Notes: generated from the letters alone by a model not told the origin. 64,000 bases of DNA from Io17-Chloro-G2 sp963663135 (GCA_963663135.2 CAXXRM010000001.1:124001-188000); one strand, 5' to 3'. Numbered from the stretch's first letter, positions 23,428 to 32,788 are shown. Translations and numbers: made by a program.

Positions 23428-24420
23428 CTAGGACCAGGTGGCGAAGCCCATGCCACAGCCGGTTCCCGCCGGAGACCGGTAGCAGGGAACGTAATCGATC
23501 AATTCCATTTCCAGGTGTTCCGCCGCGCCGCTGGCCGAAATCCAGTTCCTGATTTCGGAGCTACCGGCGTTCAGCCGCTCCCGCGGGAGCGCGGACAGCT
23601 TGTCCAGGTTGTGCTCCTTCATGCCTTCCAGCGCCAGCTGGTCAATCTCTTCATCCACCACAAAGTGGCTGAGCCCGCCGGAAGCAACCACTCCAATCCT
23701 GGCTTCAACCGGCCAGGCTTCGATGGCCTCCCGGACTGCCTGGCCCAGGTTGTAACACCTCTTGGGAGTTGGCTGGTTGGGCGCATAGTAGGTGTTGACC
23801 ATAAAGGGCACCGCCGGGATTACTTCTTTGGTCATCAACCGGTGGTAAACGTAGCCAAAGGCGTGCCCAATGCTGCCCTTGGATTGGCCGCCCTTATCCG
23901 GGTTCAGGTATTTGGAGGTGCCGACGTCAAATTCCGATTCCATCAGGAACTCGATCAGGTGCCGGCCCAACGCGGCATGGGCGGGGACAATTCGGTCTTC
24001 AGCCGAGTATCCGATAAGCGATGAGCCGCTGCCCGGTTCCGGGCCCCGGCCGCCGACGGGGGCTTCATTGCCCCAATAGACGCAGAACGCCGGCATATTG
24101 TCGTCCTGCAGGTACTCCTGCTGGTCGTCGCCGAACATTACCAGGACATCCAGATTGGCTTGGTACAGGGCGTCGGAGAGTTTGGCGATTCCCTTCTGAT
24201 TGCGTTGGTGGCGCTGTTCCATTTTTTCCGGAGTTATCTCTTTGGCGATTCGATTTACGTCGGTGCGGGCCAGCAGGTCTTCGTAGTCGGAGTGAATCCC
24301 GTCAGTCCCAATCAGCATGGGGTTTCCCTTGTCCCGCTCTCCGCGTGCGGGCCAACCCTCTGCCGGGGTGCTGAGCTGTGGGCTGTGGGAACTAGCCAAT
24401 GCAAACACTAACTCTGCCAC
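23428..24420 (-). CDS. LigB-type class III extradiol dioxygenase-like protein
   Basis: 330 residues from a GTG at 24420, seven bases after AGGAG. ALASSHSP at residues 7-14 is the first iron-binding histidine of the LigB fold, and IGVVASGGLSHFVVDEEID carries the catalytic histidine region. Where LigB has Asn-Asp-His, this protein reads GDDQQEYL, so the second histidine ligand is replaced by Gln. Members with GDDQ are known to me in this family, but their chemistry is unclear. It may cleave a catechol-type ring or act on a related substrate. A binding-protein-like gene and an alpha/beta hydrolase precede it on the same strand. Confidence 0.82.
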   Translation of the reverse strand: MAELVFALASSHSPQLSTPAEGWPARGERDKGNPMLIGTDGIHSDYEDLLARTDVNRIAKEITPEKMEQRHQRNQKGIAKLSDALYQANLDVLVMFGDDQQEYLQDDNMPAFCVYWGNEAPVGGRGPEPGSGSSLIGYSAEDRIVPAHAALGRHLIEFLMESEFDVGTSKYLNPDKGGQSKGSIGHAFGYVYHRLMTKEVIPAVPFMVNTYYAPNQPTPKRCYNLGQAVREAIEAWPVEARIGVVASGGLSHFVVDEEIDQLALEGMKEHNLDKLSALPRERLNAGSSEIRNWISASGAAEHLEMELIDYVPCYRSPAGTGCGMGFATWS

Positions 24421-24475
24421 AATACTTCTCCTATGGCCCATTGCCGGGCTCGAAATGCACCGGTCCGTTTAGTGA

Positions 24476-24504
24476 ATTAGACTGCCTATCCCAGTTGGTG
24501 TCAA
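24476..24504 (-). promoter_or_regulatory. Sigma-70 promoter of the LigB-type gene
   Basis: TTGACA (24499-24504) and TCTAAT (24476-24481) on the minus strand are 17 bases apart. The start would fall near 24469, about 50 bases before the GTG. The dioxygenase gene therefore probably has its own transcript. Confidence 0.65.
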
Positions 24505-24600
24505 CCCGGTGAGTTGTCATCCCGGGGGAGTGAGGCCAACTTATCCGGCGCCAGGCCAGCCAAGGCCGGCGCGCGTCGACTCCGGTTTCCGTGAGGGTCG

Positions 24601-25533
24601 TTAACGTTCGGGTTTTAATGCCAGTTGCGCGATGTCCGGCCGGACTACCTTTAGGTATGGTTGGCGCTCTTTAACCATACCTGCGGCGATCAGAATGTCC
24701 TGTAATCCCTGGAACTCGGGCTCGTTCAGTGATGGTTCAGCCGGCCAGGTTTCCTGGTCTTTGTACCGGGCCACTGATCGGACGATAAGCTCCGGGTCCA
24801 CGTGGGGGAAGAATTCCTGGATGGCGCCGCCGATTGCGCTAGGCGTGTTTGCCGACAGCCACTGGAGCGCTCGGGCGTATCCCCGGACGAAACTCAACGC
24901 TGCTTCCGGCCGGTATGCCAGGAAATGACTGGTGGCGGCGAAGGAACTGTACGCAATGTGCCCGTTGGCCCGGCCCAAAGCCACTGCCAGGTGGCCGTTC
25001 CCGGATGCTATAACCTGCTCGGCCGCTGGCTCGGGCAGTTGTATGAAATCCCCGCGGCCGTTTTCGAATTCGGCGACCGCCTCGGTCAATCCCAATTCGG
25101 GGATCAGGGTCAAGCTGCCGGGGTCAATGTCGTGGCTGCGCAGGGCGTACCGGAAGGATGCCCAGGGCATGGGAGTAAATCCTACCGGGATAACCGTGGC
25201 CCCCCGGAAATCAGCCCAGCTAAATTCGCTTTCCGGTTTTCGGCCCAGCACGAAGAAGCCGTCCCTGGCGTTGATCTTGGCGAAGTGGGCCGGCACGGAT
25301 TCAGCCCCCCAATCGCCGGCGATTATGGAGCGCATGATGCCGCTTTGGGCAATATCCGCCGCGCCCTGGTTCAAGGCGTTAAGGGGGTGATGGAACTCGG
25401 GCGGGCAGGTGGAGAAATCTACGTCCAGCCCTTCTTGTTCCAGGAAGCCCCCGGTCACGGAGACGTAGATCGGCGTGTAGAACACCGACCGGAAGGTCTC
25501 CATGAGCCGCAACGGCTGTCGAGGGCTGGTCAA
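24601..25533 (-). CDS. THI5/NMT1-type substrate-binding-like protein without signal peptide
   Basis: 310 residues from TTG 25533 after GGGGGA. The order of motifs fits the periplasmic-binding fold of the THI5/SsuA group: GGFLEQEGLDVDF, ALNQGAADIAQSG, FRGATVIPVG, FENGRGDFIQLPEPA, and EAALSFVRGYARALQWL. There is no N-terminal hydrophobic segment or lipobox and no ABC permease or ATPase gene nearby. It may therefore work in the cytoplasm. Related folds include THI5 itself and 4,5-dihydroxyphthalate decarboxylase, so an enzymatic role beside the dioxygenase is possible but unproven. Confidence 0.75.
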   Translation of the reverse strand: MTSPRQPLRLMETFRSVFYTPIYVSVTGGFLEQEGLDVDFSTCPPEFHHPLNALNQGAADIAQSGIMRSIIAGDWGAESVPAHFAKINARDGFFVLGRKPESEFSWADFRGATVIPVGFTPMPWASFRYALRSHDIDPGSLTLIPELGLTEAVAEFENGRGDFIQLPEPAAEQVIASGNGHLAVALGRANGHIAYSSFAATSHFLAYRPEAALSFVRGYARALQWLSANTPSAIGGAIQEFFPHVDPELIVRSVARYKDQETWPAEPSLNEPEFQGLQDILIAAGMVKERQPYLKVVRPDIAQLALKPER

Positions 25534-25673
25534 TTGTCCCCCGGCTGGCTGCTCCCAAAGATTGCCCGGCTCGGATTGATCAGTGAGACCACGGGGGCCG
25601 GGCCGCGTCGGGATTGTTGACTCGCATCCGGGTTGGGTTTCCCGTCAGGCTTCCGGTTAAGCTTCAAGGCCGG

Positions 25674-26468
25674 TTAGGTTTCAAGGAAGGGAAGCAAGGC
25701 CCCGACAAAAGCCTCAGGGTCTTCAATTTGGGGGATGTGTCCCAGTCCCGGAAGCACCGTCTTGCTGGCATTGACAATGTTATTGTGGAGCAGTTCTTCG
25801 CCGTCTCGGAGCCGGTCCACCTCGCCGTACATCACCAACGTGGCGGAAGCCTGGATGCGGGGCAAACGGGACATCACATCGTAGTGGGCCAGGGACTCCA
25901 TCAGCTTGCCCACCCAGAGCCCGGCCTGGGCGCGGGTGCCGTTCATGCTGTCTACCCATTCCTGCTTGGGCTCGGCGAAAGTGGTCCCCTCTTTCATTTC
26001 CTGCATGGTTCGGGGCTTGGGCATCCCGTCTGCCTCGTAACCGCCGGCAGTTTCCTGCAACCGTTGCTTGGCCGTGAAACTATCCCAAACCGGGCATCCC
26101 ACCAGCACCAGCTTGTCCAATCGCTCGGGGAAGCTGGCCGCCATTTCCGTCGCCAAAATGGCACCCACCGAATTGCCCACGTAGTGACCCCGGTGGATGT
26201 TCAGGAGCTGACAGGCGTGGTCCAACGCCTGAGCGTAATCCGGAATGTTGAAATGCCTGGTGGGTTTGTCCGATTCCCCGTGGCCCAGCATGTCGAAAGC
26301 GTAGCAGGTGTAATGCTGGCTGAGCGGCTCTATAACGGTATTCCAGGCCCACGTCGAGGTCCCCAACGGGTGCAGCAACACCAGGGGGTAGCCGGTGCCC
26401 ATTTTTACGAAGTGCATGTCCCCTTCCGGGGTGGGCACCATATCGGTCAGGTCACGCCGTACAAACAT
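25674..26468 (-). CDS. Alpha/beta hydrolase, resembling meta-cleavage product hydrolases
   Basis: 264 residues. LVLLHPLGTSTWAW gives the oxyanion loop, FDMLGHGESDKP follows, and VGNSVGAILATEMA carries the nucleophile serine near residue 107 in the GNSxG form common to MhpC/BphD-type C-C hydrolases. VMYGEVDRL supplies the acid region and LPGLGHIPQIEDPEAF the catalytic histidine. It lies upstream of the binding-protein-like and LigB-type genes, which makes a ring-cleavage sequence of dioxygenase then hydrolase plausible (inference). An esterase role cannot be excluded. Confidence 0.85.
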   Translation of the reverse strand: MFVRRDLTDMVPTPEGDMHFVKMGTGYPLVLLHPLGTSTWAWNTVIEPLSQHYTCYAFDMLGHGESDKPTRHFNIPDYAQALDHACQLLNIHRGHYVGNSVGAILATEMAASFPERLDKLVLVGCPVWDSFTAKQRLQETAGGYEADGMPKPRTMQEMKEGTTFAEPKQEWVDSMNGTRAQAGLWVGKLMESLAHYDVMSRLPRIQASATLVMYGEVDRLRDGEELLHNNIVNASKTVLPGLGHIPQIEDPEAFVGALLPFLET

Positions 26469-26530
26469 AGGTCCTCCAGACTTTTAGGGGCGATTTCCGG
26501 CAGGCACAACGCTTCTGAGGTCGCGCCGGT

Positions 26531-26559
26531 ATCGTATCCACTGCCTCCGGGTCTGTCAA
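26531..26559 (-). promoter_or_regulatory. Sigma-70 promoter of the alpha/beta hydrolase gene
   Basis: TTGACA (26554-26559) and TACGAT (26531-26536) on the minus strand are 17 bases apart, about 60 bases upstream of the hydrolase ATG. The same 310-base gap (26469-26779) must also hold the divergent otsA promoter, for which I see no convincing pair of hexamers. Confidence 0.65.
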
Positions 26560-26779
26560 TTTGCACTGGCTAAGCACCGCCGGTTCAATTTGACCTTTTC
26601 CAATGCCTATGAAAGAATCAATTTTGACAGCCATGCGGGAATTTGTGCGGTTAAGGCAACATCCGGCGAGCCTGCCGGTTGTTCGTACAGGCCTTTAACC
26701 GGTGCAGCCTGATGGCTCGTGAGGGTCTGTGCGGCGTGGAGGGGTGGCAGCGGCATCAAGGTAGTTGAACGGGTATGTG

Positions 26780-28288
26780 ATGAGGGAAGCCATCTGGACC
26801 AAACAGTCCCTGCGCCGCTTGGTCCAACGGGAAATAGGCGATTACCGCCTGGTCCTCGTCTCCAACCGGCAACCCTATGTCCACGAGATAATCGACGGCA
26901 AGTTGCAACACGCTTCCCCTTCAGGGGGGCTGATCACCGCAATAGACCCCCTGATGCAGGAGTGCGGAGGCACGTGGATCGCCCAAAGCGGCGGCCAGGC
27001 TGATTGGCAAGCCGTAGACGAACAAAACAAGGTAATGGTCCCTCCCGACGACCCCTCTTATACCCTGCGGTTGGTCTGGCTGGACGAACATGACGCCCGC
27101 GGGCACTACGACGGCTTTTCCAACGCCGCGCTTTGGCCCCTCTGCCACAACGCCTACATCGAGCCGGTGTTTGACGCGGGAAACTGGGAGTCTTACAAGG
27201 CGGTCAACAACGTCTTCGCCAACCAAGTCCTGGACGAGTTGGATGGCCGCCCAGGAGCTGTTTTTACCCAGGACTACCACTTCGCGTTGCTGCCGAATAT
27301 GTTGCGGCAGGCCGATCCCACTATTCTGACCGGCCAGTTTTGGCACATTCCCTGGCCCAATCACGAGATTTTCCGCATCTGCCCCTGGCAGGAGGAGTTG
27401 CTTGACGGAATGTTGGGCAACGACATGCTGGGTTTCCATATCGGTGAACATTGCGAGAATTTTCTGAAAACCGTGGAACGGTCCGGCGTCGGCACGGTGA
27501 ATTTCGACTACAACATGGTGAACGGCCGAAACGGCATAACATTGGTAAGGCCCTTTCCCATTAGTGTCGACTTCGAGTCGATTTGCCTCGACGCTCAAGA
27601 CCCGGCCGTGGATGAAGAAATGGAACGCGTGTCGGCCGAGTTGGACCTGGGGGGACAGGTAATCGGTCTCGGAATCGACCGCATCGATTACACCAAGGGC
27701 ATACCCCACCGGTTCCGGGCCGTGGGCCGGTTCCTGGAGAAATACCCTCAATACGTGGGGAAGGTTGCGTTTGTCCAGGCCGGAGTGATGAGCCGCACCG
27801 ACGTCGTAGCCTACCAGCAGCTTTCAACCCAAATTGACGACTTGGTGGAGCAAATCAACGGCCGGTTCGGTCGGAACGGCTGGCGCCCGATCATTTATAT
27901 GCCGACGGATCTGCCCGATCTCACCTTGACGGCGCTGCGCCGGCTGGCGCGCTTCTGCGTGGTCAGTTCCCTGCACGATGGTATGAACCTGGTTGCCAAA
28001 GAGTACGTGGCCAGCCGCTTCGATGAGGACGGGGTTTTGATTTTGAGCCCCTTTACCGGAGCCGCGCTGGAGCTATCCGACGCCTTGATAGTTAACCCTT
28101 ACGCCACCGAGCATTTCGCCGATGCCATCCGTCAGGCAGTCGAAATGCCCGGCGAGGAACGGCGTACCCGCATGGTCCGGATGAGGTCCATCGTTCAAGA
28201 AAACAACATTTACAAGTGGGCCGCCCACCTGCTGGTAGACCTGATGCAAGGGGCGCGGCGGTCCCAAAGACCGCTGACCAGCGCCTGA
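26780..28288 (+). CDS. otsA: Trehalose-6-phosphate synthase (GT20)
   Basis: Joins UDP- or GDP-glucose to glucose-6-phosphate. 502 residues from ATG 26780; TTG at 26765 and GTG at 26777 are alternatives and none has a strong ribosome site. GT20 motifs include LVLVSNRQPY, GGLITAIDPLM (donor loop), QDYHFALLPNMLR, FWHIPWPNHEIFRICPW, GIDRIDYTKGIPHR, and the C-terminal SLHDGMNLVAKEYVA plus LILSPFTGAALEL. otsB follows after 43 bases, which makes trehalose the likely product. The acceptor could in principle differ, as in glucosylglycerol-phosphate synthases. Confidence 0.92.
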   Translation: MREAIWTKQSLRRLVQREIGDYRLVLVSNRQPYVHEIIDGKLQHASPSGGLITAIDPLMQECGGTWIAQSGGQADWQAVDEQNKVMVPPDDPSYTLRLVWLDEHDARGHYDGFSNAALWPLCHNAYIEPVFDAGNWESYKAVNNVFANQVLDELDGRPGAVFTQDYHFALLPNMLRQADPTILTGQFWHIPWPNHEIFRICPWQEELLDGMLGNDMLGFHIGEHCENFLKTVERSGVGTVNFDYNMVNGRNGITLVRPFPISVDFESICLDAQDPAVDEEMERVSAELDLGGQVIGLGIDRIDYTKGIPHRFRAVGRFLEKYPQYVGKVAFVQAGVMSRTDVVAYQQLSTQIDDLVEQINGRFGRNGWRPIIYMPTDLPDLTLTALRRLARFCVVSSLHDGMNLVAKEYVASRFDEDGVLILSPFTGAALELSDALIVNPYATEHFADAIRQAVEMPGEERRTRMVRMRSIVQENNIYKWAAHLLVDLMQGARRSQRPLTSA

Positions 28289-28331
28289 TTGCGCGCATAG
28301 CCCAGCCCGGATTAGACGCTCTTCTTCTACC

Positions 28332-29114
28332 ATGCCCCATCTTTTGAACGTTTGGCCCCAGGTGAGCCAACGGCTGCGCGATCAGGCGCAGGTCTTGTTG
28401 CTATTCGATTATGACGGGACCTTGACGCCAATCGTGGGGCACCCGGACGCTGCGGTCTTGTCGGCGCCGGTCAAACAACTGCTGTCACGGCTGGAATCTT
28501 CTGACAAATTCCTGGTAGGCGTGGTCACCGGAAGGTCCCTTTCTGATATCTCGGGCCGGGTTGGCCTGCCGGGGTTGATTTACGCCGGCAACCACGGATT
28601 GGAGATAACGGGGCCGGGGCTGGAATTCGTCCATGAAGCGGCGGCGGCGTTGGCCTCGGTGCAAGAGGAGATTGGCGCCAAATTAAGGGAGGCGATGGCG
28701 GGTGAGCCGGGAGTGATTGTAGAACCAAAAGGCCTGTCCCTCACCGTTCACTACCGCATGGCCCCGGATTCCCGTGAACAACAGATAAACGAAGCGTTCA
28801 GCGCAACGGTTGCGCCCTTCGTGGAGTCCGGCTCGGTGAGAACCACTACCGGCAAGAAGGTCCTGGAGGTCCGCCCCAACGTGGAATGGGACAAGGGAAA
28901 GGCCATAGCCAAGCTTCAGGAGACGTTTACCGGGGCGGGCCTTACCGTGTTCTTCGGTGATGACCGGACCGATGAAGATGGATTCCGGGTGGTCCAGGAT
29001 TCCCGAGGGGTGGCTGTGTTTGTGGGACCGGCCCGGCAGCCGACCGTGGCTTTGCACCGCGTCGATGCCCCGGAAGACGTTGCGCAAGTCCTGGAGCTTT
29101 TGGCGGACTTCTGA
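28332..29114 (+). CDS. otsB: Trehalose-6-phosphate phosphatase
   Basis: HAD-family phosphatase, 260 residues. FDYDGTLTPIV near residues 25-35 holds the nucleophile and acid aspartates. VVTGRSLSDI gives motif II, YAGNHGLEI is the OtsB signature, and FGDDRTDEDGF near 210-220 is the magnesium-binding motif IV. It dephosphorylates the OtsA product to trehalose, a compatible solute and stress protectant. ATG at 28332 lies 43 bases after otsA, on the same strand. Confidence 0.95.
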   Translation: MPHLLNVWPQVSQRLRDQAQVLLLFDYDGTLTPIVGHPDAAVLSAPVKQLLSRLESSDKFLVGVVTGRSLSDISGRVGLPGLIYAGNHGLEITGPGLEFVHEAAAALASVQEEIGAKLREAMAGEPGVIVEPKGLSLTVHYRMAPDSREQQINEAFSATVAPFVESGSVRTTTGKKVLEVRPNVEWDKGKAIAKLQETFTGAGLTVFFGDDRTDEDGFRVVQDSRGVAVFVGPARQPTVALHRVDAPEDVAQVLELLADF

Positions 29115-29162
29115 GGCGCTATCCGACAGGGCGCTGCAGGCGGTTCCCCCCGGGCGCCGGCG

Positions 29163-29621
29163 CTAAGGGTCGGACTGGTTACGCTCTACCGCCAGCACCT
29201 TTTCCAACCGCCGCCTGAACCTGGGCTCCGGCAGAAACGTGGCCGACAGAAACTCTTCCAAGATTTCCTTGGCCAACAACGGGGAGATGATCCGGCCCCC
29301 CAGGCAGATCACGTTCATGGCATCGTGTTCGACGCCCTGGCGTCCGGAGTAGGTATCGTGGCAGACGCACGCCCGAATCCCAACCACCTTGTTCGCGGTG
29401 ACGCAAGACCCGACGCCGCTGCCGCATACAATCACGCCCCGGTCGGCATCGCCCGCCCGCACTGATTCTGCCACCGCCAGTGCAAAGTCCGGGTAGTCGT
29501 CATCGGGATCAAATTGGTGGGCGCCCAGGTCCAGCAATTCATGGCCCTGGGACCGCAGCCAGGGAGTCAACTGCTCTTTCAGTTCAAAGCCGGCGTGGTC
29601 GGCGCCTACTGCTAGCCGCAT
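29163..29621 (-). CDS. rpiB: Ribose-5-phosphate isomerase B
   Basis: Interconverts ribose-5- and ribulose-5-phosphate in the pentose phosphate pathway. 152 residues from ATG 29621 (AAGG just upstream); the TTG five codons earlier is weaker. Seen are AVGADHAGFELKE, the catalytic cysteine in VIVCGSGVGSCVTANKV, and RACVCHDTYSGRQGVEHDAMNVICLGGR. The protein is close to the 145-155 residue norm. It converges with otsB, and no pentose-catabolic neighbour is present. Confidence 0.95.
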   Translation of the reverse strand: MRLAVGADHAGFELKEQLTPWLRSQGHELLDLGAHQFDPDDDYPDFALAVAESVRAGDADRGVIVCGSGVGSCVTANKVVGIRACVCHDTYSGRQGVEHDAMNVICLGGRIISPLLAKEILEEFLSATFLPEPRFRRRLEKVLAVERNQSDP

Positions 29622-29745
29622 TGGCCTTGGCTCCAAGTCTCGGGATAGAGAGCAATATTGGTTTGCTGAAGGCCAGCATACTAATTGACGGTGTCGGAAT
29701 CAAGTGAAGGCCGCCGGGCCCAGCGTCTGTCAGTTGTCATTGAAT

Positions 29746-29787
29746 CCCCCGTCATTCCCGGTGCTACGGGAATCCAGAGCCCGTTTT
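29746..29787. repeat. Dispersed element, single-arm copy b
   Basis: CCCCGTCATTCCCG...GGGAATCCAGAGCCC matches the arm of the repeat family. Its core ATTCCC-GGTGCTAC-GGGAAT (29754-29773) is a perfect six-base inverted repeat around eight bases. No clear second arm is seen. The rest of the 365-base gap 29622-29986 holds only an AGAAAG/CTCTGTG-rich stretch with weak internal complementarity (29788-29880). Confidence 0.7.
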
Positions 29788-29986
29788 AACACAGAAAGCG
29801 CAGAAAGCACACAGTTTTTTGGATTTGGCCTACTGACCCAAAAACCTCGGTGTTCTCTGTTCTCTCTGTGGTGAATGGAACGTAAACCCGCCGAGGCGAG
29901 AATCACTGGGGACATTGTAGACCACTCAGCCATGGCGTAGCATAACGTAAAACGCTATCCTGCCGGCCGCCGGCGTACCGGAGTTC

Positions 29987-30493
29987 TTGGCATTGGCCTC
30001 GACCGGGCCTATTTCCGAATCTGAAATCGACCTGGTGGTCAACGGTCGCACCTGCCAACTTGCCGTGCGCCACCACTGGACACTGCTGGACGTGCTTCGG
30101 GAGGAACTGGACCTCACCGGAGCCAAAAAGGGATGTGATCGCGGCGAATGCGGCGCATGCACGGTTTTGCTGGATGGCGCCCCGGTCTACTCCTGCCAGC
30201 TACTGGTGATGCAGGTGGCAGGCCGCCAAGTAAGGACCATCGAAGGACTGTCGTCCAACGGCGTGTTGGACCCGGTGCAGCAGTCATTCCTGGACCACGA
30301 CGGAGGCCAATGCGGCTATTGCACCCCCGGGTTCGTGCTGGCCGCCAAGGGCCTGCTGGAAACAAACCCCAATCCCACGGATGATGAAATCCGCCGGGCG
30401 CTTTCCGGCAACCTCTGCCGCTGCAACGCCTACGCCCGGATAATCGAGTCGGTCCGGGTGCTGGCCCTTGAGCCGATTCAGCCTGAGGCCTGA
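29987..30493 (+). CDS. Xanthine-dehydrogenase-family [2Fe-2S] subunit
   Basis: Small subunit of a molybdenum hydroxylase, 168 residues from TTG 29987 after GGAG. The plant-type cluster motif is CDRGECGACTVLLDG with a downstream C (about 50-80). The second cluster motif is CGYCTPGF plus CRCNAY (about 110-150). It passes electrons from the molybdenum site to the FAD subunit. The large subunit begins six bases after its stop and the FAD subunit follows, so gene order is S-L-M. No twin-arginine signal is seen, so the complex is probably cytoplasmic. Confidence 0.95.
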   Translation: MALASTGPISESEIDLVVNGRTCQLAVRHHWTLLDVLREELDLTGAKKGCDRGECGACTVLLDGAPVYSCQLLVMQVAGRQVRTIEGLSSNGVLDPVQQSFLDHDGGQCGYCTPGFVLAAKGLLETNPNPTDDEIRRALSGNLCRCNAYARIIESVRVLALEPIQPEA

Positions 30494-30499
30494 CCAACC

Positions 30500-32788
30500 A
30501 TGGCCATGACTACTGTTGGGACCAGCGCGGTCAGAAGGGGCTTGCGGGAAAAACTTACCGGAGAGGCTGATTATTCCGCCGACCTGAAGCTTCCCGGCAT
30601 GCTCCATGGCTGCATTCTTCGCAGCCCTCACCCCCACGCCGAGATCCAAAGCATCGACTACAGCCAAGCCACCGCCCTGCCGGGGGTACACGCCATCGTA
30701 ACTCCCTTCGACGTTCCACCGGGCCGCTTGGCGCCGGACATGGCGGTATTGGATACCCGGGTCCGCTTTGTTGGGGACGAGGTGTTGGCGATTGCCGCCG
30801 ACGATCCGGACGTCGCGCGCCGGGCCCTGGACCTGGTTCGTGTGGAATATCAACCGTTGCCGTTTGTTTTGGACCCGGAACAGGCGCTAAAACTCGGATG
30901 CGTCGCTATACATCCGCAGGGCAATCTCGCCAACGGTCAGGCGCTTTCCCTGGAACGGGGAGACGTCGAGAAGGGACTGGCTGACGCCGAGTTGGTGATT
31001 GAAGGTGAAAGCTGGATTCCAACTCATTCGGCCGCGCCCCTGGAACCGCGCGCCGCGTTGGCCGCCTGGGAGGGTGACTTCCTGACGATTTGGAAGTCTT
31101 CCCGGGGCGTGCACGTGGACCGGTCGGCCCTGGCCGCCGCCTTGGGTGTGCCGGAAGCTAACATTCGCGTCGTGGGGCCCTATCTGGGAGGTGGATTCGG
31201 CAACAAGGACGAGTCGCGGTTGGGAGCGTTGACCGCGCTGCTGGCCCACCGGGCGAAAAGACCGGTGCGCGTGGAGTATTCCCGGGAGGACGAGTTTGTT
31301 GCGGGACGGGTGCGCCATGCCGCTCGCATTAAAACCAGGGTGGGACTGACCAGAAGCGGCAGTATCACTGCCATCGACACCGCCGCCGTGTTGGATACCG
31401 GGGCGTACCTTGCCTCTGGGCCCGGTGTAGCCCGACGCGCCGGCCAGGGGGGCCTGTATCTATACGAGTGCGCCAATGTCCGGTACACGGCAACGTTGGC
31501 TTACACCAACCGGCCCGTGGCAGGTTCATACCGGGCATTGGGAGCGCCCCAGGGCCATTTCGCCCTCGAGACGCTGATGGACCGGGCGGCGGAAGCCCTC
31601 GGTATGGACCCGTTGGAGTTCCGGCTAAAGAACCGGGTGAAGCCCGAAGGTCAGCCGGGACGGCGGGAGTCCCCGGCGGACCAAATCATCGACAGCCAAC
31701 CCCTGGAGGGCGGAATCCCATTTTCCAGCAACGGCCTGGAGGAATGTTTGCGCCGCGGCTCCGACGCCTTTGGTTGGGGCAGCCCAGACTCCGGCCCCCC
31801 GCCCGACCCCGCCAAGAAACGGGGGAGAGGGATGAGCATGATGATTTACCGGGGAGGGCCGGGTTCGGACTCATCCGCGGAGGTCCGAGCCGACCGGTCG
31901 GGCCGCATCACCCTGATCACCGGGCTCATGGACGTGGGCGAAGGGGCCACCACGGTGCTGGCCCAGATGGCCGCAGAAGTGTTGGGCGTGGACTGCCAGG
32001 ATATCGACGTGGTCAACGGCGACACCGAAACCACGCCCCATGCGCCGATAACCGCCGGGTCTGCCGCTACTTTTTCCACAGGGACTGCTGTGGTCCAGGC
32101 CGCTTCCGACCTGCGCCGGCAGATCCTGCAGTTGGGCGTCATAGGGTTGGAAGCCCCCGCCGAACGGCTGGAAATCAGAGAGGGGTTTGTATCGGTCAAG
32201 GACGACCCAAGCCGGCGCATCAGTTTGGCCCAGGTGACCCGGCGCATGGAGCCGGAGTACCTGTCGGCAAAGTCCACCATCACCCCGGGTTCCGTTGACT
32301 ACATCGTAAATTCGTTTGGCGCGCACTTTGTTGAGGTAGAGGTGGACACTGACACCGGCCGCGTGCGAGTGGTCGACTACGTTGCCGCCCACGACTCGGG
32401 ACGCATAATCAACCCCAGGGCTGCTCTGGGCCAGGTGGAGGGCGGCGTCTTCCAGATGTTGGGTCTCGCTCTGACCGAAGAACTGGTGACCGACGGCCCA
32501 ACCGGGGTGACTCTCAACGGCTCCTATTTGGAGCACAAGTCCCCCACCATTCAGGACGTTCCGGAAATACGCGTAATCTTCACCGATGTCGCGGACCCGA
32601 TAGGACCCCTGGGAGCCAAGGCGTTGGGTGAAGTCCCGTGCGCCGGAGTCGCCGCGGCAATCGCTAACGCAGTTTTCGACGCGGTGGGGATTCGATTCCA
32701 AGCCCTTCCCCTGACGCCGGACCGGGTTCTGGCGGCCCTTGCTTCCCCCACAGATGCCTCCCGAGGCCCAAATGCCGCCGGAGGTTAA
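30500..32788 (+). CDS. Xanthine-dehydrogenase-family molybdopterin-binding subunit
   Basis: Catalytic subunit, 762 residues. GRREKLTGEADY-type opening (RGLREKLTGEADYSADL), GPYLGGGFGNKDESR for molybdopterin binding, YRALGAPQGHFALE, and GAKALGEVPCAG near residue 700 with the catalytic glutamate are all family marks. The form I carbon-monoxide dehydrogenase motif AYxCSFR is absent, so this is not aerobic CO dehydrogenase. Substrate may be an aldehyde, purine or N-heterocycle; sequence alone does not say. No maturation gene is in the window. Confidence 0.93.
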   Translation: MAMTTVGTSAVRRGLREKLTGEADYSADLKLPGMLHGCILRSPHPHAEIQSIDYSQATALPGVHAIVTPFDVPPGRLAPDMAVLDTRVRFVGDEVLAIAADDPDVARRALDLVRVEYQPLPFVLDPEQALKLGCVAIHPQGNLANGQALSLERGDVEKGLADAELVIEGESWIPTHSAAPLEPRAALAAWEGDFLTIWKSSRGVHVDRSALAAALGVPEANIRVVGPYLGGGFGNKDESRLGALTALLAHRAKRPVRVEYSREDEFVAGRVRHAARIKTRVGLTRSGSITAIDTAAVLDTGAYLASGPGVARRAGQGGLYLYECANVRYTATLAYTNRPVAGSYRALGAPQGHFALETLMDRAAEALGMDPLEFRLKNRVKPEGQPGRRESPADQIIDSQPLEGGIPFSSNGLEECLRRGSDAFGWGSPDSGPPPDPAKKRGRGMSMMIYRGGPGSDSSAEVRADRSGRITLITGLMDVGEGATTVLAQMAAEVLGVDCQDIDVVNGDTETTPHAPITAGSAATFSTGTAVVQAASDLRRQILQLGVIGLEAPAERLEIREGFVSVKDDPSRRISLAQVTRRMEPEYLSAKSTITPGSVDYIVNSFGAHFVEVEVDTDTGRVRVVDYVAAHDSGRIINPRAALGQVEGGVFQMLGLALTEELVTDGPTGVTLNGSYLEHKSPTIQDVPEIRVIFTDVADPIGPLGAKALGEVPCAGVAAAIANAVFDAVGIRFQALPLTPDRVLAALASPTDASRGPNAAGG

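Noticed and set aside
29788..29880. AGAAAG...CTCTGTG stretch as a possible small RNA
   Set aside because: Complementarity is weak and no promoter or terminator brackets it.
30500..32788. Aerobic carbon-monoxide dehydrogenase (coxL form I)
   Set aside because: The AYxCSFR active-site motif is absent; the aligned region reads SYRALGAPQG.
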